Source of the DNA: Gongronella butleri
Lineage: Eukaryota; Mucoromycota; Mucoromycetes; Mucorales; Cunninghamellaceae
Direction of reading: 5' to 3'
DNA length: 64,000 nt
NCBI GenBank assembly: GCA_025201375.1
Contig: JAIWZP010000026.1
Coordinates: 124,001 to 188,000 of the forward strand
Position numbers and translations under genes: made by a program. The notes under the pieces were generated by a model, which was not told the origin of the DNA, did not search any database, and saw nothing but the letters and a program-made list of their open reading frames with translations. Positions 11,962 through 27,475 of the stretch are shown one piece after another; positions within the stretch are counted from its first letter, which is position 1; each line of letters opens with the position of its first letter.

Positions 11962-13511
11962 CAGGCGGGCCCTCCGCTTTCCCCTTTTTCTCCCCCGCCA
12001 TTATCTTAGGTCTCGTCAAATTTGCATTGGATCATGGCGCACCTATTGATGCCGTGGTCAATGGGTTCATGCCATTGCAATTGGCGTGTATCAGCGACAA
12101 TAACATTGCCGTCGTGCAATACCTCATTGACCGCGGCGCCGACGTCAACGCACAAAGGTAAATATCATTGGTTTTCTTTCTTGCTTGCTTCATTTTTAGG
12201 GAGCCCATTCCAACTAAAAAAGTCGCGACAGCACGTGCTGGGCGCAATTGACCAAAAAAAAAAAAAAAAATGAAGCTTGGCTCACCCTACACTTTTTTGC
12301 AACTCAGGTGGTCCAAAAAACACAGCACGGATAAATCGCAAGCGGTCGCCGGCGCCATTGGGTCGACAGCATTGCATGTTGCATGTGCCAATGGCTGTGT
12401 TCGCATTGTGGATCTTTTATTGAGGAATGATGCGAGTGTGCATCTAAAAGACAAGTATGGATCGCGACCCATCGACATTGCGCTTGCCAAGCATCACACC
12501 GAGATTGTCAAGCTCTTGGAAACGTTTGGCGCGCTGCAGGAGCAAAACGAGGCCATTGAGGCGTCGCAGCAACGACAGCAAAACGTGCGCAAGCGGCCAT
12601 CCATCATGAGTGCCGCCGGCAGACGGTCCATGGACGTCTGGGACCAGCGCGCAGAGCGCATGCGTCGCCCGTCCTTGCCTTCTGTCTTTGAGCGCCGCGC
12701 AAACAATGCATCCGCAAAGGAAAACACGACACATCCACTGCAAACCGCCATCCTTGCAACAGACACGCCAATGGAAACTAGCAACAACGAGGGCACAAGC
12801 TCAACCGCGCCTTTATCATCCACACCGGAAAATGCCGAAAAGGACTTGGTTACCCCGTCATCATCGCCCATTCCACCCGTCCCACCATTGGTCGCAAGCA
12901 GCAATGCGTCCGACGACACATTGGCCGCGTCGTCGACGTCCTCCTCCAGAAAGAGCAGCGCGTACTGGCTCCATGACGGCCAATACCTGTCGTCGCTCGA
13001 GCGCCGCGCTTACAATCTGGACGAGCGCATGCCTCGCATGTCCTTTGATACATCCGCATCGTCCGCTCCCATTTCCACAAGACCCACCCTGAAACGCTGC
13101 AGCTCAGATGGTGGCCACCTGCGTGCAACCGCACGCGCGCATCATCAAAGGTACGCGCGCAACAACGCACCGCTCAATCGCGTCATAGACGACTCGGAAA
13201 ACGAAAACACCGTCGACCAGCCCTATTCGTCGTCCGTCCCGCCTCCTTTACCTCCACTGTCGCTGCTTGCAAACTCTACGACAGCCCTCGAGCGCGAATT
13301 CTCCGCCGTCGAGGAACGCGACATGAAAAAGGCATGGTGGTCCGCCTTTGGCGGCAGAAAGTCCATGGATGTCTCCCTCCTCCAGCATCATCACCTCGAT
13401 TTCCGCCCAAGCTTCGATCAGAGCGCAGGCAGACCCATGATCCCACCACCTCCAAAACGCCCAGGCTTCTTCTCAAGATGGACATCCACTTGGTCATTGC
13501 GAAAGACGTGA
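11764..13511 (+). CDS. Ankyrin-repeat protein
   Basis: Exons 11764-11836, 12010-12157 and 12308-13511 give 474 residues. Three to four ankyrin repeats fill about residues 12-135: LHWASTTGNVGLVKFALDHG, MPLQLACISDNNIAVVQYLI and TALHVACANGCVRIVDLLLR, then a last repeat ending in HHTEIVKLLETFGA. The remaining 330 residues are disordered. They are Ser/Pro-rich with repeated RRSMDVW/RKSMDVS and RRPSLPS motifs, candidate basophilic kinase or 14-3-3 sites. Proline clusters (PPPLPPLSLL, MIPPPPKRPG) could bind SH3 or EVH1 domains. Ankyrin repeats mediate protein contacts, and no enzymatic domain is visible. The start ATG at 11764 follows a 5' pyrimidine tract, and an in-frame upstream extension would be pure low-complexity Phe/Leu. 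Intron 1 contains a run of 40 T. Confidence 0.8.
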
Positions 13512-15542
13512 TTTTTTTATTTGTGATTTTTCTTGTAAATAGTGCGTAGACAATCTGCCCCCCTTTTTTATTGTCTCCTTTTTTTCATTTCTTCTTGGCC
13601 TCGCTCCTTCTCTCTCTTTATCACGTGTCCCCTCTAGACTCTGTTGACCAGACTCCAATGGAGAAAAATAAAGCTAAAAAATCAGAAAAAGATATCATAG
13701 GCAACACCTGCTTTTAAAATGTGCTACTCTAATGTACAGCAGGCGACGAACAGATGCTGAGCGCATCTTGCGGTCCTAGGTCAGGCGTGACAGGCTCAAG
13801 CAGCCTTGAAGCAATGTGCGAAAATCAGCAAAAGCTCACCCATTTGTTGTTTTCTCAGAATGAACGGACGGGGTGGATCGCCACGAAAATTTGGAATCAA
13901 TGCATCGTCGCTTCAGTTGTCCCATGACCCAAATTTGGTACCATTTGGACAGGTTTTCTAACAAGAGAAACATGTCAAAGTCAATTTTTACCATAATTTG
14001 TTATACTGCGTGCCCAACGAGTTACTGAAAAGGCCCGAAACGCATCAAAAGCGTGAAAGGACGGGTAGAAACTCAAAGTGGCGCTAGATTTGAGGCGGCC
14101 AAAGGTCATTTGGACAAACTGCACGCAAAACAAGATTTCGTCGTGAACGAGCTCAAAAACAAATGCGAAAATCAGGTCTTCAGATTCGCGCCATATTGAC
14201 ACACAAGAAATCTCGCATGGAGAAACCTCGGAAGTCGACAAAAAAAAGTGGGAAAAGTAAGCTCGTTGACCAGCAATGAGCAATTTTAGAATAAATTTCA
14301 ACCGCGAATTGCACAGGAAGAACGCGCCCATAGAGCCGCACAGACGAGTCCATTAGAAAGAGAGACACTAGATGCATGGATTTTGAATAGAAACAGATGC
14401 GTGTAACTCGACGCTTGACGCGGTTTAGCAGCGTCGAAAATTATATATGATTTTGAAACCGTGATTTAGACGCCAAAAAATCACTTTTTTCATTGATCAC
14501 CGATGTCTACGCGCACTTCAAGCCGTGCTCTTTTGGAAGAACTAACTTTCAAAACGTTGTAGCCATTCCTCGTTGAGTTTGCCTTTTGGTGAAAAATCGC
14601 AGCTTTTCCGGTTTTACGCGACAACCAGGCAATGGACCTCCTTTTTTTATGGCCTTTTTGTCCGTTTCCACAAAGTGGTTGTCATATGGTTGAATTGCAT
14701 GGCAATTGGAGGACACAAATTTACCATTTTCAAAATCCTCGAGTGCACCCCTGGAAATTTGGCCATTTTCGAAAATCATCATTGCGAGCCATCCAGTGAT
14801 CGAAATGTCGCAAGAGTGGGCTTATTCGGACGACAAAGCGCAGTATTGTCGAACCAAGTGCTAGATGTCCTCGAAGACGGTGATTTTGGTGGTAAAATAT
14901 CCAAAATAGCATCATTATCGTCCAATTGCGATATTCTTGACCACCATTGATGCGATCGTGCTGTTGATTGCTCAGCATGCAAGCGCAAGGACCAAATTCC
15001 AAATCATCCGCAGTATGGTTGATGAGATTTTGCTAAAATAATGAACAGCGTATCAGTAATGACAAAATTGCTTCTATTCGAGTTTGCTTGTGTTTCAATG
15101 ATCCAAGCTCCCTCAAATTTGAACCATGTGCTCGACGTGACCATGGAAGCCAATTTCATCATGCATGGCCGCTCACTTTGAAACACCAAAACACGGCTAA
15201 AATGCTTTTTTAAAAAAAGAGGCTCCTTTATTCTTTAAAACCATGCACAAAAGACATGGAAAACAAAAACGACCAAAGGTAAAAAACGTATAAAGGAAGC
15301 TGGTAATGGTGTGTGGGCGAGACGTGCTTGGGATGGGATATGCGAATGAAAAACGATCAAAAGGGAGAATATAAAAGAAAAAGACGATGGCAGCTGAGGA
15401 AAAAAAGTGCGGAAGAGAGGGGCCATTGAGAGGGAGAGGGAGAGGGAGGACAGGCATCATCGGACGGCTTGATATAAAAGAGCGGTTAGAGAGGGGGGGC
15501 CGAGGCGGGGAAGACGGCGACGCGAGAAATCAACGAGAGACT
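13512..15542. other. Gene-free interval between convergent genes, mostly degenerate repeat
   Basis: Both flanking genes end here. The first 170 bp is normal 3'-flanking sequence with AATAAA at 13668. From about 13700 the composition changes to AT-rich sequence that recurs elsewhere in the window. No gene with conserved motifs was seen on either strand. Confidence 0.6.
14090..14950 (+). repeat. Dispersed degenerate repeat family A, copy 1
   Basis: Positions 14320-14830 align over about 500 bp with 40600-41090 on the same strand. Shared blocks include CGACGCTTGACGCGGTTTA against CGACGACTGACGCGGTTTA, and CCTCGAGTGCACCCCTGG against CCTCGACTGCACCCCTTG. Positions 14090-14590 align with the reverse complement of 28230-28740. 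No intact open frame is conserved between copies, so this is probably a decayed or non-autonomous element. Confidence 0.7.
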
Positions 15543-17822
<2,280 letters not shown>

Positions 17823-20799
17823 ATGACGTCGCCTTCTTCCTCGGCTACGTACGTGCCCGTGCTGCCTCTGGACAACAGCAAGCAGAACAAAGGCCGAGTT
17901 CTCCAAGTGACACACCAGATACCTTATGAAGTGCATCCGCATCGGACATCGCAAGGCCTGATTTGGTCATTTGATCCGCGCCATGGCCATTCGGCCATGT
18001 ATGCAGGCATGGCATCGCTGCACGACGAGTATGACACGCTGCAGATCGGCTGGATCGGGTCCATCCAAGAGGTCGGCGAGAAGCTGCCCATGTCCCTCGA
18101 CCAGGTGCCGCACGATCGAGCCGACAATGACATTGATCTCTACACGGAGCAAGAGACCTATGACCTCGTCCAGCAGCTCTATCACCAGTACAATTGCGCG
18201 CCCCTGTTCTTGGATGATGAAAGCGTCAATGGCCATTATTATGGCTATTGCAAGACGAGTAAGCAAATCGAATTGTGCTCAACAAATTGCCTTGGGTGGC
18301 ATGCTCATCCTTGCGTGTTTTCATAGTGCTGTGGCCCCTTTTCAATTATATCTTGTGGAGCGATGCCACCGATGGCCGAATTGAGCGCAAACAATGGGAA
18401 ATCTATAAGCGCGTGAATCAAGAGTATGCCGACATGGTGCTGAAACACTATCGCACAGGGGATACGGGTAAAAAAAAAAAAAAAGAGAGAGACAGAGAGA
18501 GATAAAAAAAAGAGTCGGCCGTGCCACGGAACACCACCCCCTGATGAAAATGGACTACTGTTTGCTGACGCCACATACAACATGGGACCCCCATTGTCTT
18601 TTTTTTGGGATTGCCTAGTTTGGATCCACGATTACCATTTGCTGCTAGTGCCGGCCATGGTGCGCGAAAAGCTGCCAAATGCCCGCATTGGCCTCTTTTT
18701 GCATTCATCTTTTCCAAGCTCGGAAATCTTCCGAGTATGCCCTAGTAAGGAACAATTTGATGAACCCGGAAAACCAGCCATTGACCCCCCTTTTTTTGTT
18801 TTAGAGCGCGAGGAAATCCTAAAGGGCATGCTCGGCGCCAATCTCGTCGGTTTCCAGGTACAAAACGCGGAAAAAAAAATAAAAAAAAGGGCCCTTCTCA
18901 TCTTGTTTTTCTTTTCTTGCAAATGTTTGTAGACCTATGCCAATTCGCGGCACTTTATCTCCAATTGCACGCGCTTGCTTGGCTTCGAGTCGACACCAGA
19001 TGGCGTCAAATGGGAGGGCCACTTTTGCCAAGTTTGCACGTTTCCGATCGGCATTGACGTGGAGGATGTCCAAGCGCGGCGCACGAGTGCTGGCGTGGTG
19101 CCCAAGATCCAGGCCATTGCCGAGATGTACCAGGGCAAGCGGATCCTCGTGGCGCGCGACAAGCTGGACATCGTCAAGGGTGTTTTGCAAAAATTGGCCG
19201 CTTTTGAGAAGCTGCTGAACGATTACCCCGAGTGGCGCAACAATGTGGTCCTGATCCAGGTCACCGATAGCCAGGAAGGTGGAAACGATAAAAAGGATAT
19301 TGACCACAAAGTGTCTGAAATGGTCGCACGCATCAATGGCACCTTTGGCTCGCTTGAATTCACCCCGGTCCACCATTACCACCATCAAATCTTGTCCGAC
19401 GAGTACTATGCGCTGCTGTCCATCGCCGACGTGGCTCTCGTCACCGCCAATCGCGACGGAATGAGCACCGTCTCGCTCGAATACATCATGTGCCAGCAAG
19501 AAAATCACGGGCCCCTCATTCTCTCGGAACTCACAGGCACCGCAAGCTCGCTTTCATCGGCACTCATGGTCAACCCATGGGACTATCGCGGTGTGGCGCG
19601 TGCCATCCACGACGCGCTTGTCATGCCGCCCGAAGAAAAGGCATCAAGACACGCTGTATGGAATTTTTTTTTTAAAAAAAAAAGGAAAGAAGCAAGGAAA
19701 ACTTATCGCATTTCTCAATGTAGCAACTGCTGAGCCACGTCAAAAAGCACACCGCGTCCTTTTGGGCACATTCGTTTGTCAAGGCGCTCGCGCATACGCA
19801 TTCTTTGTCGGAACAGACAAGTTACACGCCATTGCTCAAGCCAGAATACCTCAGGGAAAAATATGCTGCATCCAAAAAGCGCCTGCTGTGCTTTGATTAC
19901 GACGTAAGGACCAAAAAAAATCGAGAGGCGCGAGGGGTTAGCGGAGAAACGCGAAAAAAATTGGTTAATCGTCCCTTTTTTTATGATTTCAGGGCACATT
20001 GACGCCAATTTGCCAGAATCCCGGAGACGCTGTGCCGTCCAAGGCGATGCTTGACGCGCTCACGACACTGTGTCAGGATCCTGGCAATTGCGTGTGGGTG
20101 ATTTCTGGGCGCGACGAGCATGCATTGGATACATGGTTGGGCGGCGTGCCAAATCTTGGCCTGTCGGCCGAGCACGGCTCTTTTATCAAATTCCCAAACA
20201 CGAATCGATGGGTGAACATTGCGGAGGACTTGGACATGAGCTGGAAGAACGACGTGCTCGAAATCTTCTCGTATTACACGGAACGCACGACCGGCAGCTT
20301 CATTGAACACAAACGATGCGCTCTGACATGGCATTATCGCTTGGCCGATCCCGAATACGGCGCATTCCAGGCAAAAGAGTGCCAGAACCACCTCGAAACC
20401 GCGCTGGCCAAGCTGCCCGTCGAGGTGCTCGCCGGCAAAAAGAACTTGGAGGTCCGGCCCAAATCAATCAACAAGGGCGAGATTGTGCGCCGCCTGCTCG
20501 TCTTGCACGAGGCCATCTTTGACTTTGCCATGTGCTGCGGCGACGACAGGACCGATGAGGACATGTTCAAGGCGCTTGAGCGCACAACACGCATCCAGGA
20601 CGGACGCTCAAAGTTTTCCGTCATGATCGGGCCCGAAGGAAACACCACAGGCGCACTCTGGCACGTCCCCACCGTCCCACATCTCATCGAATGCATGGCC
20701 GCCATGGCACAGCAATCCGCCGCCGTCATGGCCGCAAAACCCACCAATCTCATCGCAACGTCCGAAGCACCCGCTTCTACCGCGGCAACGGCCACATAG
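17823..20799 (+). CDS. TPS2: Trehalose-6-phosphate phosphatase with N-terminal synthase-like domain (Tps2 type)
   Basis: Exons 17823-18258, 18327-18467, 18619-18744, 18805-18857, 18933-19655, 19724-19903 and 19993-20799 give 821 residues. Residues about 20-500 are a GT20 trehalose-phosphate-synthase-like domain (LWPLFNYILW, VWIHDYHLLLVPAMVRE, IGLFLHSSFPSSEIFR). Its substrate loop reads VARDKLDIVKGV rather than the VDRLDYIKGV of active Tps1, so it is probably non-catalytic, as in yeast Tps2. Residues 545-800 are a HAD phosphatase: CFDYDGTLTPI with the nucleophile near Asp551, WVISGRD, SAEHG and a CCGDDRTDEDMF motif that binds magnesium. The product removes phosphate from trehalose-6-phosphate in the trehalose-synthase complex, important for stress tolerance and spores. 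The catalytic DxDG motif is split by intron 6. Confidence 0.93.
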
Positions 20800-23487
20800 A
20801 TGCATCAATTCGATTTTATTTAGATTCTTGTTTGATTTTGCAACCCGTAGATCCCCCCATTTGTATGATAAATAATGTGCTCTTATTTTTAACGCGCATT
20901 TTCTAATCTCCGCAGCGCGACAAGTGCACCTGGCGTACCCCATAATGCCGGTCATATACCGCGACGCGTCTCGGCCGATCCAGAGCAATCAAACACGGAC
21001 AAAAATGTGTTTACAGTAATAGGTTTATGTCTCGCTTACAGAGAGAAAATTTTAAATTAGCGAGCTGGGCGTCACGATGACGCCTCGGATGCGCGTGTCC
21101 GCAAAGATTGAAGCAGCATCTGACGCCGGTGTCTAGTGACCCCAAGATAATGGAGGATGATTATTATCACCATTGCTGCGCCACATTAGAAAATGGCCTT
21201 TCCACCTTTTTGCAAGGCGCGTTCTCCGTATTTTATCATATTCGTCGGGCCCTCTATTTGAACTAGAGGATAACGAACACAAGTCCAACGATGTCAATTT
21301 TTTTTCAGAGATCAGACGACTTAGTCCTAAGGAAATTCATTTTGCCAGGGCCAAAACGATCCCATGAACGATAAGCCGTCGAAATTTCACCGCGATCTCT
21401 CCAAAACACAAGCGCTTTTACTACGTTTGGTCACAGATTCATTTGAGGTGGCTAACGCGTCGATATGTTAGGCCGCTGTGGCGTGCGCCACAAAAATGTA
21501 CAAAACCTTGTCCCCCTTTTGCTGGGCGCATCCTCTGGATCTTGCTCATCGGGTCCTATATTTAATCTAGAGGATGCTTAACACATAACCACAACGAAGT
21601 CAAATTTTCTCAGAGATTGGATCACTCAGCCCTGAGAAAATGCATTTTGGATGAATCAGGGCCAAATCAACTCCGTAAAGGCAAACTCGCCGAGATCACA
21701 ACGCGATGTTCCAAAACCACAAGCGCTTTTACCGCGTTTGCCCGCTGATTCGTTTGAGGTGAGTCACGTATCGGGGCGCTCAGCCATTGCTGCCGTACAA
21801 GACCAAATAGTACTGAACTTACCCCTTCTACGCCTATGACACTGGCGCTTCACCAGAAACTTGCTCATCTGGTCCTAAATATGGATCAGTTGATGATACA
21901 CCCAATTCTCTAACTGTGTTAATTTTTTTTCGCAAATCGGGTCACTCAGTCTTGAGAAATCTCGAGATTCGTGTTTGTTGGTGAAACACCAGCGCCAAAT
22001 CATATTTTGCGCGTTTCTACCGATGAACTAAATCATATGTCCGCAAATTTAGATCAGTGGATGCTAGATTCAAACCTTCAATGATTCCAAGTTTTTTTAG
22101 AGATCGGATCACTCAGTTCCGAGAAAACGCATTTTGAATGATTTCAGGGCCAAATCAGGGACAAAACGATTCCAGAGGGCTTACTCGCCGAAAACTCGAC
22201 GCGATGTCCCCAAACTACAAGCGCTTTTACTGCGTTTGGCTGCTGATTCATTTGAGGTGTCTCGCGTGTCGGGGCACTCAGCCGTTGCCGCAGTACGAGA
22301 CCAAATGGTGCTGATCTTACCACCTTTACGCCTATGAAACTGGCGCTTCCTCAAAAACTTGTTTATCTGATCCCAAATTTGGACCAGTTAATGGTAAACC
22401 CAATTCTCTAACTGTGTTAATTTTTTTCGCGAATCGAATCACTTAGTTTTGAGAAACCTCGAGATTCGTGTTTGCTAGTGAAAATCCAGTGCCAATATAA
22501 TATTTTACGCGTTTCTCCTGATGCGCTTGACCATCTGGCGCCAAGTTTAGACCAGTGAATGCTCGACCCAAGACTTCGGTGATTCCAAAATTTTTCGCAA
22601 ATCGGATCACTCAGTCTTGATAAATCTCAAGATTGCTATTTGTTTGGGAAATTCAGGGTTAAGATATGCACTACTGTAATTTACGCGTCACCAAATGTAC
22701 CACTTGGATATTTCGTCGCTTCTCGTTTCAAATTAAAATTAAAAGCCAGAGGATGATTAAACGGTGTCGATAAGACGCGTATTGTTTTCGCGAGTTTTCA
22801 CAGATCCTATTACTGACCACCGCAAATCATGCATAGATGGCTTCCAAATCTTTGGCGCTAGATTTCTTCGGCGCGTCTCGTTCCAAAAAAAAAAAAAAAA
22901 GACATCCATGGTTGTAGTGAAATTCTTGAAAAAAAAGGAAAAAAAAGACAGATTTCACATACCCAGTCTTAAACCCACAAATCATTGCTGGGCTGCCTCC
23001 AGAACCCTTTGCTTTAGGCTATTTCGTCGCGTCTTTTTTATAAATGGCACTGAAAGCCAGAGGTCATTTGTGTCGTTGGACAGCTGAATCCAAAATCCAA
23101 ACATTTTCACAAGTATTCATTTCAACAAATTTTATTTTTCATGTCTGGCATAACAAAAGGAACCGTACTACAGCTGTTCATTTAAATTCCTTTTTTAAAA
23201 AATGAATTCTGATACGTACAGCATATACGGTGTGCAGCGACTCTGTCCGAATTATTTGACTTGTTTTAAATGCAGACAATTCATGGACAGTTCAAACTAT
23301 TCTTCCCTAAGAAATGGGGTCACGGGAAAAGACACTTTATCCAGCCAAAACGTGCCATGTGCAAGAGCGCAACAAATTTCATTTCCCAATAAGCATCAAA
23401 ATTTATATTATTACTTTAAGAAAATAAAAAGGAGGGGAGTGACTTGAGAGAAATCTAATATACGAGAGTGACGATCGAGGTTGTTTC
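20800..23487. other. Gene-free interval with satellite-like repeat
   Basis: Convergent ends of TPS2 and SEC3 flank 2.7 kb with no supported gene. After about 100 bp of 3' UTR the sequence becomes AT-rich and repetitive (21200-22660). The region 22700-23400 holds related but less regular sequence and short A runs. Confidence 0.6.
21200..22660. repeat. Degenerate tandem array with period near 165 bp (family B)
   Basis: A landmark CACTCAG/ACTTAG followed by YYTGAGAAA recurs at about 21321, 21623, 21943, 22110, 22440 and 22608, giving steps of about 302, 320, 167, 330 and 168 bp. These are one or two times about 165. A second landmark, CAAGCGCTTTTAC-CGTTTGG with TGATTC-TTTGAGGTG, occurs near 21408, 21719 and 22218. 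A lone further copy lies at 56727-56890. Confidence 0.7.
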
Positions 23488-26400
23488 TTAGCCCTCATGG
23501 GAGAGCAGGTCTTTGATGGAGAATTCGAGATGAACGCCGGCATCGGGGTAGCATCGGTCAATGAGTTTTTCCATGCGCTCGTGCTGGCGGATGAGTTCCT
23601 CCTGGATGCCACGCCATACGACCTGCAGCAGCCCCTCTTCCTCGGTGAAGTGCTTGTCGACGCGCTTGTACAGCTGATCCATGGACTTGTGGATCTCCTT
23701 GGGCGGGTACATAGCAAGCACGCGGCGCAGCTGCGTCTTGTTGTAATTGACGTGGAAGGCGACCTCCTCGGGCGTGCTCGTGCGCAGCAGGACCTCGACA
23801 CCGTCAAAGAACTCGATCAGGCGGCCAAGCGGACGCCGGATGACCGCCTTGATATAGGTCATCAGCGTCGTTTCATACTTTGTCTTGGCATCCTTGACGG
23901 ACGCGTCCAAAATCGGCAGCTTGGAGCTGCGCAGCGCGTGGTAATAGTGGTGCATGTTCTCAATGTACATGATACTCGCGTTCAATTGCTCCTTGTCGTC
24001 GCCGCCCTCGTCGCTTTCCTTGGCAATGGTGTCGAGACTGGACATCATGCTCGTGATGATCTTTTCGTACGCCGCATTGACCGCCTGGCGTGTCTGCGAT
24101 TCGGGCTCCATGGCGTTGGCGCTGCTTTCCAATCGCTGCACAAAGAGCTACAAAAAAAAAAAAAAAAACAAAAAAAAAAAAAAAGGAATAAGTGGCTATT
24201 CATCGCCTGATTCACATGAAAAAGCGTGTACCGGGAACGTGCGAAAGGCAGATAGGATGCCACGGCGCTTCTTGGAGTTGATCTTGGTATCTTCAATGAT
24301 GCGGACTTGTTCAGCCTGTGCGTCAAAAAAAAAAAAAAAGGCGGCAAGCAGCGTCAATGCGTTGTCGTGCTTGTTTTTTTTTTTTTCGTTTTGAACATAC
24401 CACAAATTGGTGAAAAGAGCGCCGCAAGCGCATGAATAACGAGTCGTAAAATGCGTAGACGAACTCCTGGTCGGATGTTTGCCACTTGTACATTTGATAC
24501 TCGACGACGGTCATCATGCCGACGGACTGGGTCGTGTCGGTCTTTAGCGCATACTCCATGAGCGGCACCACCGTGGGCTCCAGCGATTCAAACAGCGTGT
24601 CCATCAAGTTCCGCAGCTTCTTGGCAATCTTGACGTCGCGGATCTTCTCACGCCGGGTGTACAGGTGCGATTTGTCCGACACATGGTCAATGACCGGGCC
24701 TCTTTCCAAGAATGAGCGCGGCGCCAGCGCGGATTGCTGGAAAAAGTCGCACATGAAGTTCTGCTCACGGCAAACGTGCAGCCCGCATTGCGTGATCAGC
24801 TGCGTAAAAGCCTACCAAAGTGACAAAAAAAAAAAAAAAAAGAATGAGCGCGCGCAAATTCACATTTTTTTTTTCAATGTTTACATCCGACGCGGCCTTT
24901 TCGTCCTCATCAAAGTTGGCGCGCTGCGCATTGGGATGACCATCAAAGGAGCCGCGCGCACCTGCGCTTGCCGTGACACTGCTCAGCTTTGTCGCGCCAT
25001 AGGCCAGCGCGCGTGCCGAGCGCGATTCATCGCTGCGGAATACTTTAAAAAAAAGCAAAAATGAAGGGTGAGCCACGTGCATCGCTGAAATCTCGCTTGT
25101 TCACGTACAAAAGTCGCTATCATCCATTGAGCGATGGCGCAGCGTTGAAAAGTAGGGTCGTGTCGCGTCCACCATCTCACGAATGTCGCGTTCATACGTT
25201 GGCGCAAAAGTCACGGCATAATGCTAAAGGAAAAAGGACGAATCAGACTTGGTCTCATTGGCCATAGATGATGCAATTGCTTACACGCTGCAGCTCGGTG
25301 TACATTCTGGGTTCCATTTCCTTGAACCACAAGGAGAAGCCCTGGTAGGGTATCAAAGCATCTTCCACTAACTCGTGAGGATGCGCCATGGGTCGCTTTC
25401 GCTGTGGAGGCGCAGGCGTCGACAAGAGCTTGCGTGCCTGACCAAAAAAAAAAAAAAAAAAAAAAAAAAAAGAATCAGCACGTGAAAAATGATCCCTGAT
25501 GGGTACACATTACGAGTGTTTCGATCTTGGACACCATAAAATCATTGACGCGCGTGCTAAACTCGTTGCTGCAATTGTTGTACATCTCGACCATCTCCAG
25601 GACGGCACGCAGCTCGTCCAATCCATCTTCTAGCTTGGTCTTGAGCACACGCTGCAGCACCTCGGCACTCTTTTGAACGCGTTCAATGTCGCGCACAGAA
25701 TCCAGAGGATCATATTTCAGATTGTCTAGGCATTCGCGTGGAATAGAGATGGAATCCTAATACAAAAAACAGAAAAGAAAAAAAAAAAGTAAGCCGTGCA
25801 CTCCTTTGCAGGCTCCCTAGATCCTGGTTTCGTACCAAAATGTCATCCAATTCCTTGATCATGTTGTTTTGGTTGACCGTGAGGATCTGCAGACCGCGAT
25901 TTTGGGTCTCAATCTCATAAATGTCGTCGCCCATGCTCTAAAGGAAATGAATCGACATTGAGCCATTCGTTCTAATTTCGACAAATTGACTTACATTGAG
26001 TTCCGCGGCATAGAGTGAGAGCCATGTCTCCATGTTGTCGAGCTCCTGCAGCGACTTGTCGATGCGATCGACCATGGATTGGACGCGTTCGTCGGATTGG
26101 ATGATGGCATGGACATTGGCAGCTTCCAAGGCGTGCAGCTCGCCAAGCAGGCGCTTCTCGAGGACGGCAGCATTGCCGCTGGTCTTCCAATTGAAGTCTG
26201 TCAGGATCTCGTCCACATTCATCATTGAATCCTCTTCCATCAACTTGTCGTGCAGCGCCATGGCACGTTTTTGTTTCACTTATTTTTCCACGAAAAAAAA
26301 AAAAAAATGAGCTGATTTTGCGCAAATCGCGTGTTTTTTGACGTTTACATTGTGCCTCCTTGATTTCTTTTTCCTTCTTTTCGCGTTCACGGCGTTGTTC

Positions 26401-27475
26401 ACGTGCCATTTCACGCTCGCGGCGGTCATCCTTGGCAGAATGTGCAATGGACGGCGCGCTGACTGCGGAAGGCACAGACGAAACATAGCTATTGGTGCGC
26501 ATGCCGCCCTCAACGACCTGGGCAGAGACACCGTGCATCGTGGACGACGAGGCAGGCATGTGTGATGGAGGTTTGGGCGACGAGGGCGCGAATGGCTTGC
26601 TAGGCGACGATGACGCGGGCGACGCGGGGATCCCGCCACCATAAGTCGATGATGTCGTGGACAACGACGTCTGGACTGGCGGCACCGTCAGCGACCCGCG
26701 CGTCGGCGACGATGTGTCGTCGTACGACGGCGATGGAGAAAGCCCAGTGGGCGAATTGGGCGAATCCACCTGCGAAACATTGCGATGGACAAGAACTATG
26801 AAAAAAATGGGTCAATTGCAACCTCTCCATCAATTCGGCTTGTATTTTTTACTTCGCATGAGCTGCGCCTCGTCGATGTTGACCAGTCTTGGCACGCGAT
26901 TGAGAAGACGTTGCGAGAGATCGACGACCTGCGCCAGGAACATGAGCTTGTCGCGCGGCTTTTCGACAGACCATTCGTACCGCTTGCCGAGAGTCATTGT
27001 AAACTTGTTGTTCTAGTAGACGGAATTGCGTGAGAAAGACATGTCGACGTGTGGGCAATGGCTGTTTTCTTACGTCGATGATCTGGATTTGCCGGATTTC
27101 TTCGAGATTCCACGATTTGCTAATGCTAAACGTGCCATTTTGGCTTCGTTTCGTCTTGTACAGCTGGCCCTTGTTGCGTTTCTCTGCAGAAAGGACGGTG
27201 AGACATCAATTGGCGCTGGAACGCGCTAATTTGACTTACGCGTCAGACAAAGATAGCGAGGTTTGCCCATAATGGCCGAGCCGCGTGCTGCATCGCCGTG
27301 TTTGAGGTCCTCAAAGACCTTGAGGTGGATGAGGAGCTTCTCGCCCGCGCCTAGTTTCGAAGAAAAAAGTAGATGACTGCGTGAGTTTTCGTCCGGGCTT
27401 GTAGTGCGTGTATTTACCGCTTCCGTCGGGTGTAAAGAGACTTGAGGTGAGAGCCGTCCGTATAGGGTCGCTCAT
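23488..27475 (-). CDS. SEC3: Exocyst complex subunit Sec3
   Basis: Fourteen exons (27475-27418, 27350-27240, 27183-27074, 27012-26853, 26795-26349, 26278-25995, 25937-25836, 25756-25514, 25437-25285, 25223-25109, 25042-24885, 24811-24401, 24315-24232, 24147-23488) join in frame to 1031 residues. The N-terminal 145 residues form the Sec3 PIP2/Rho-binding PH-like domain (KLLIHLKVFEDLKHG, KPRYLCLT, TMTLGKRYEWSVEKPRDKLM), ending in VNIDEAQLM. A Pro/Ser-rich linker and a charged coiled coil (RREREMAREQRREREKKEKE) follow. The C-terminal 750 residues are the helical rod of exocyst subunits (MEPRMYTELQR, FHQFVAEQVRIIEDTKI, ELIRQHERMEKLI). Sec3 marks sites of polarized exocytosis. The start was chosen because MSDPIRTALTSSLF opens the PH domain; upstream codons are low-complexity. 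Confidence 0.93.

Noticed and set aside
13981..14331. 116-codon minus-strand frame in the 14-kb repeat as a possible transposon protein
   Set aside because: The aligned copy at 28.2-28.7 kb does not preserve the frame, and no transposase or reverse-transcriptase motif is visible.
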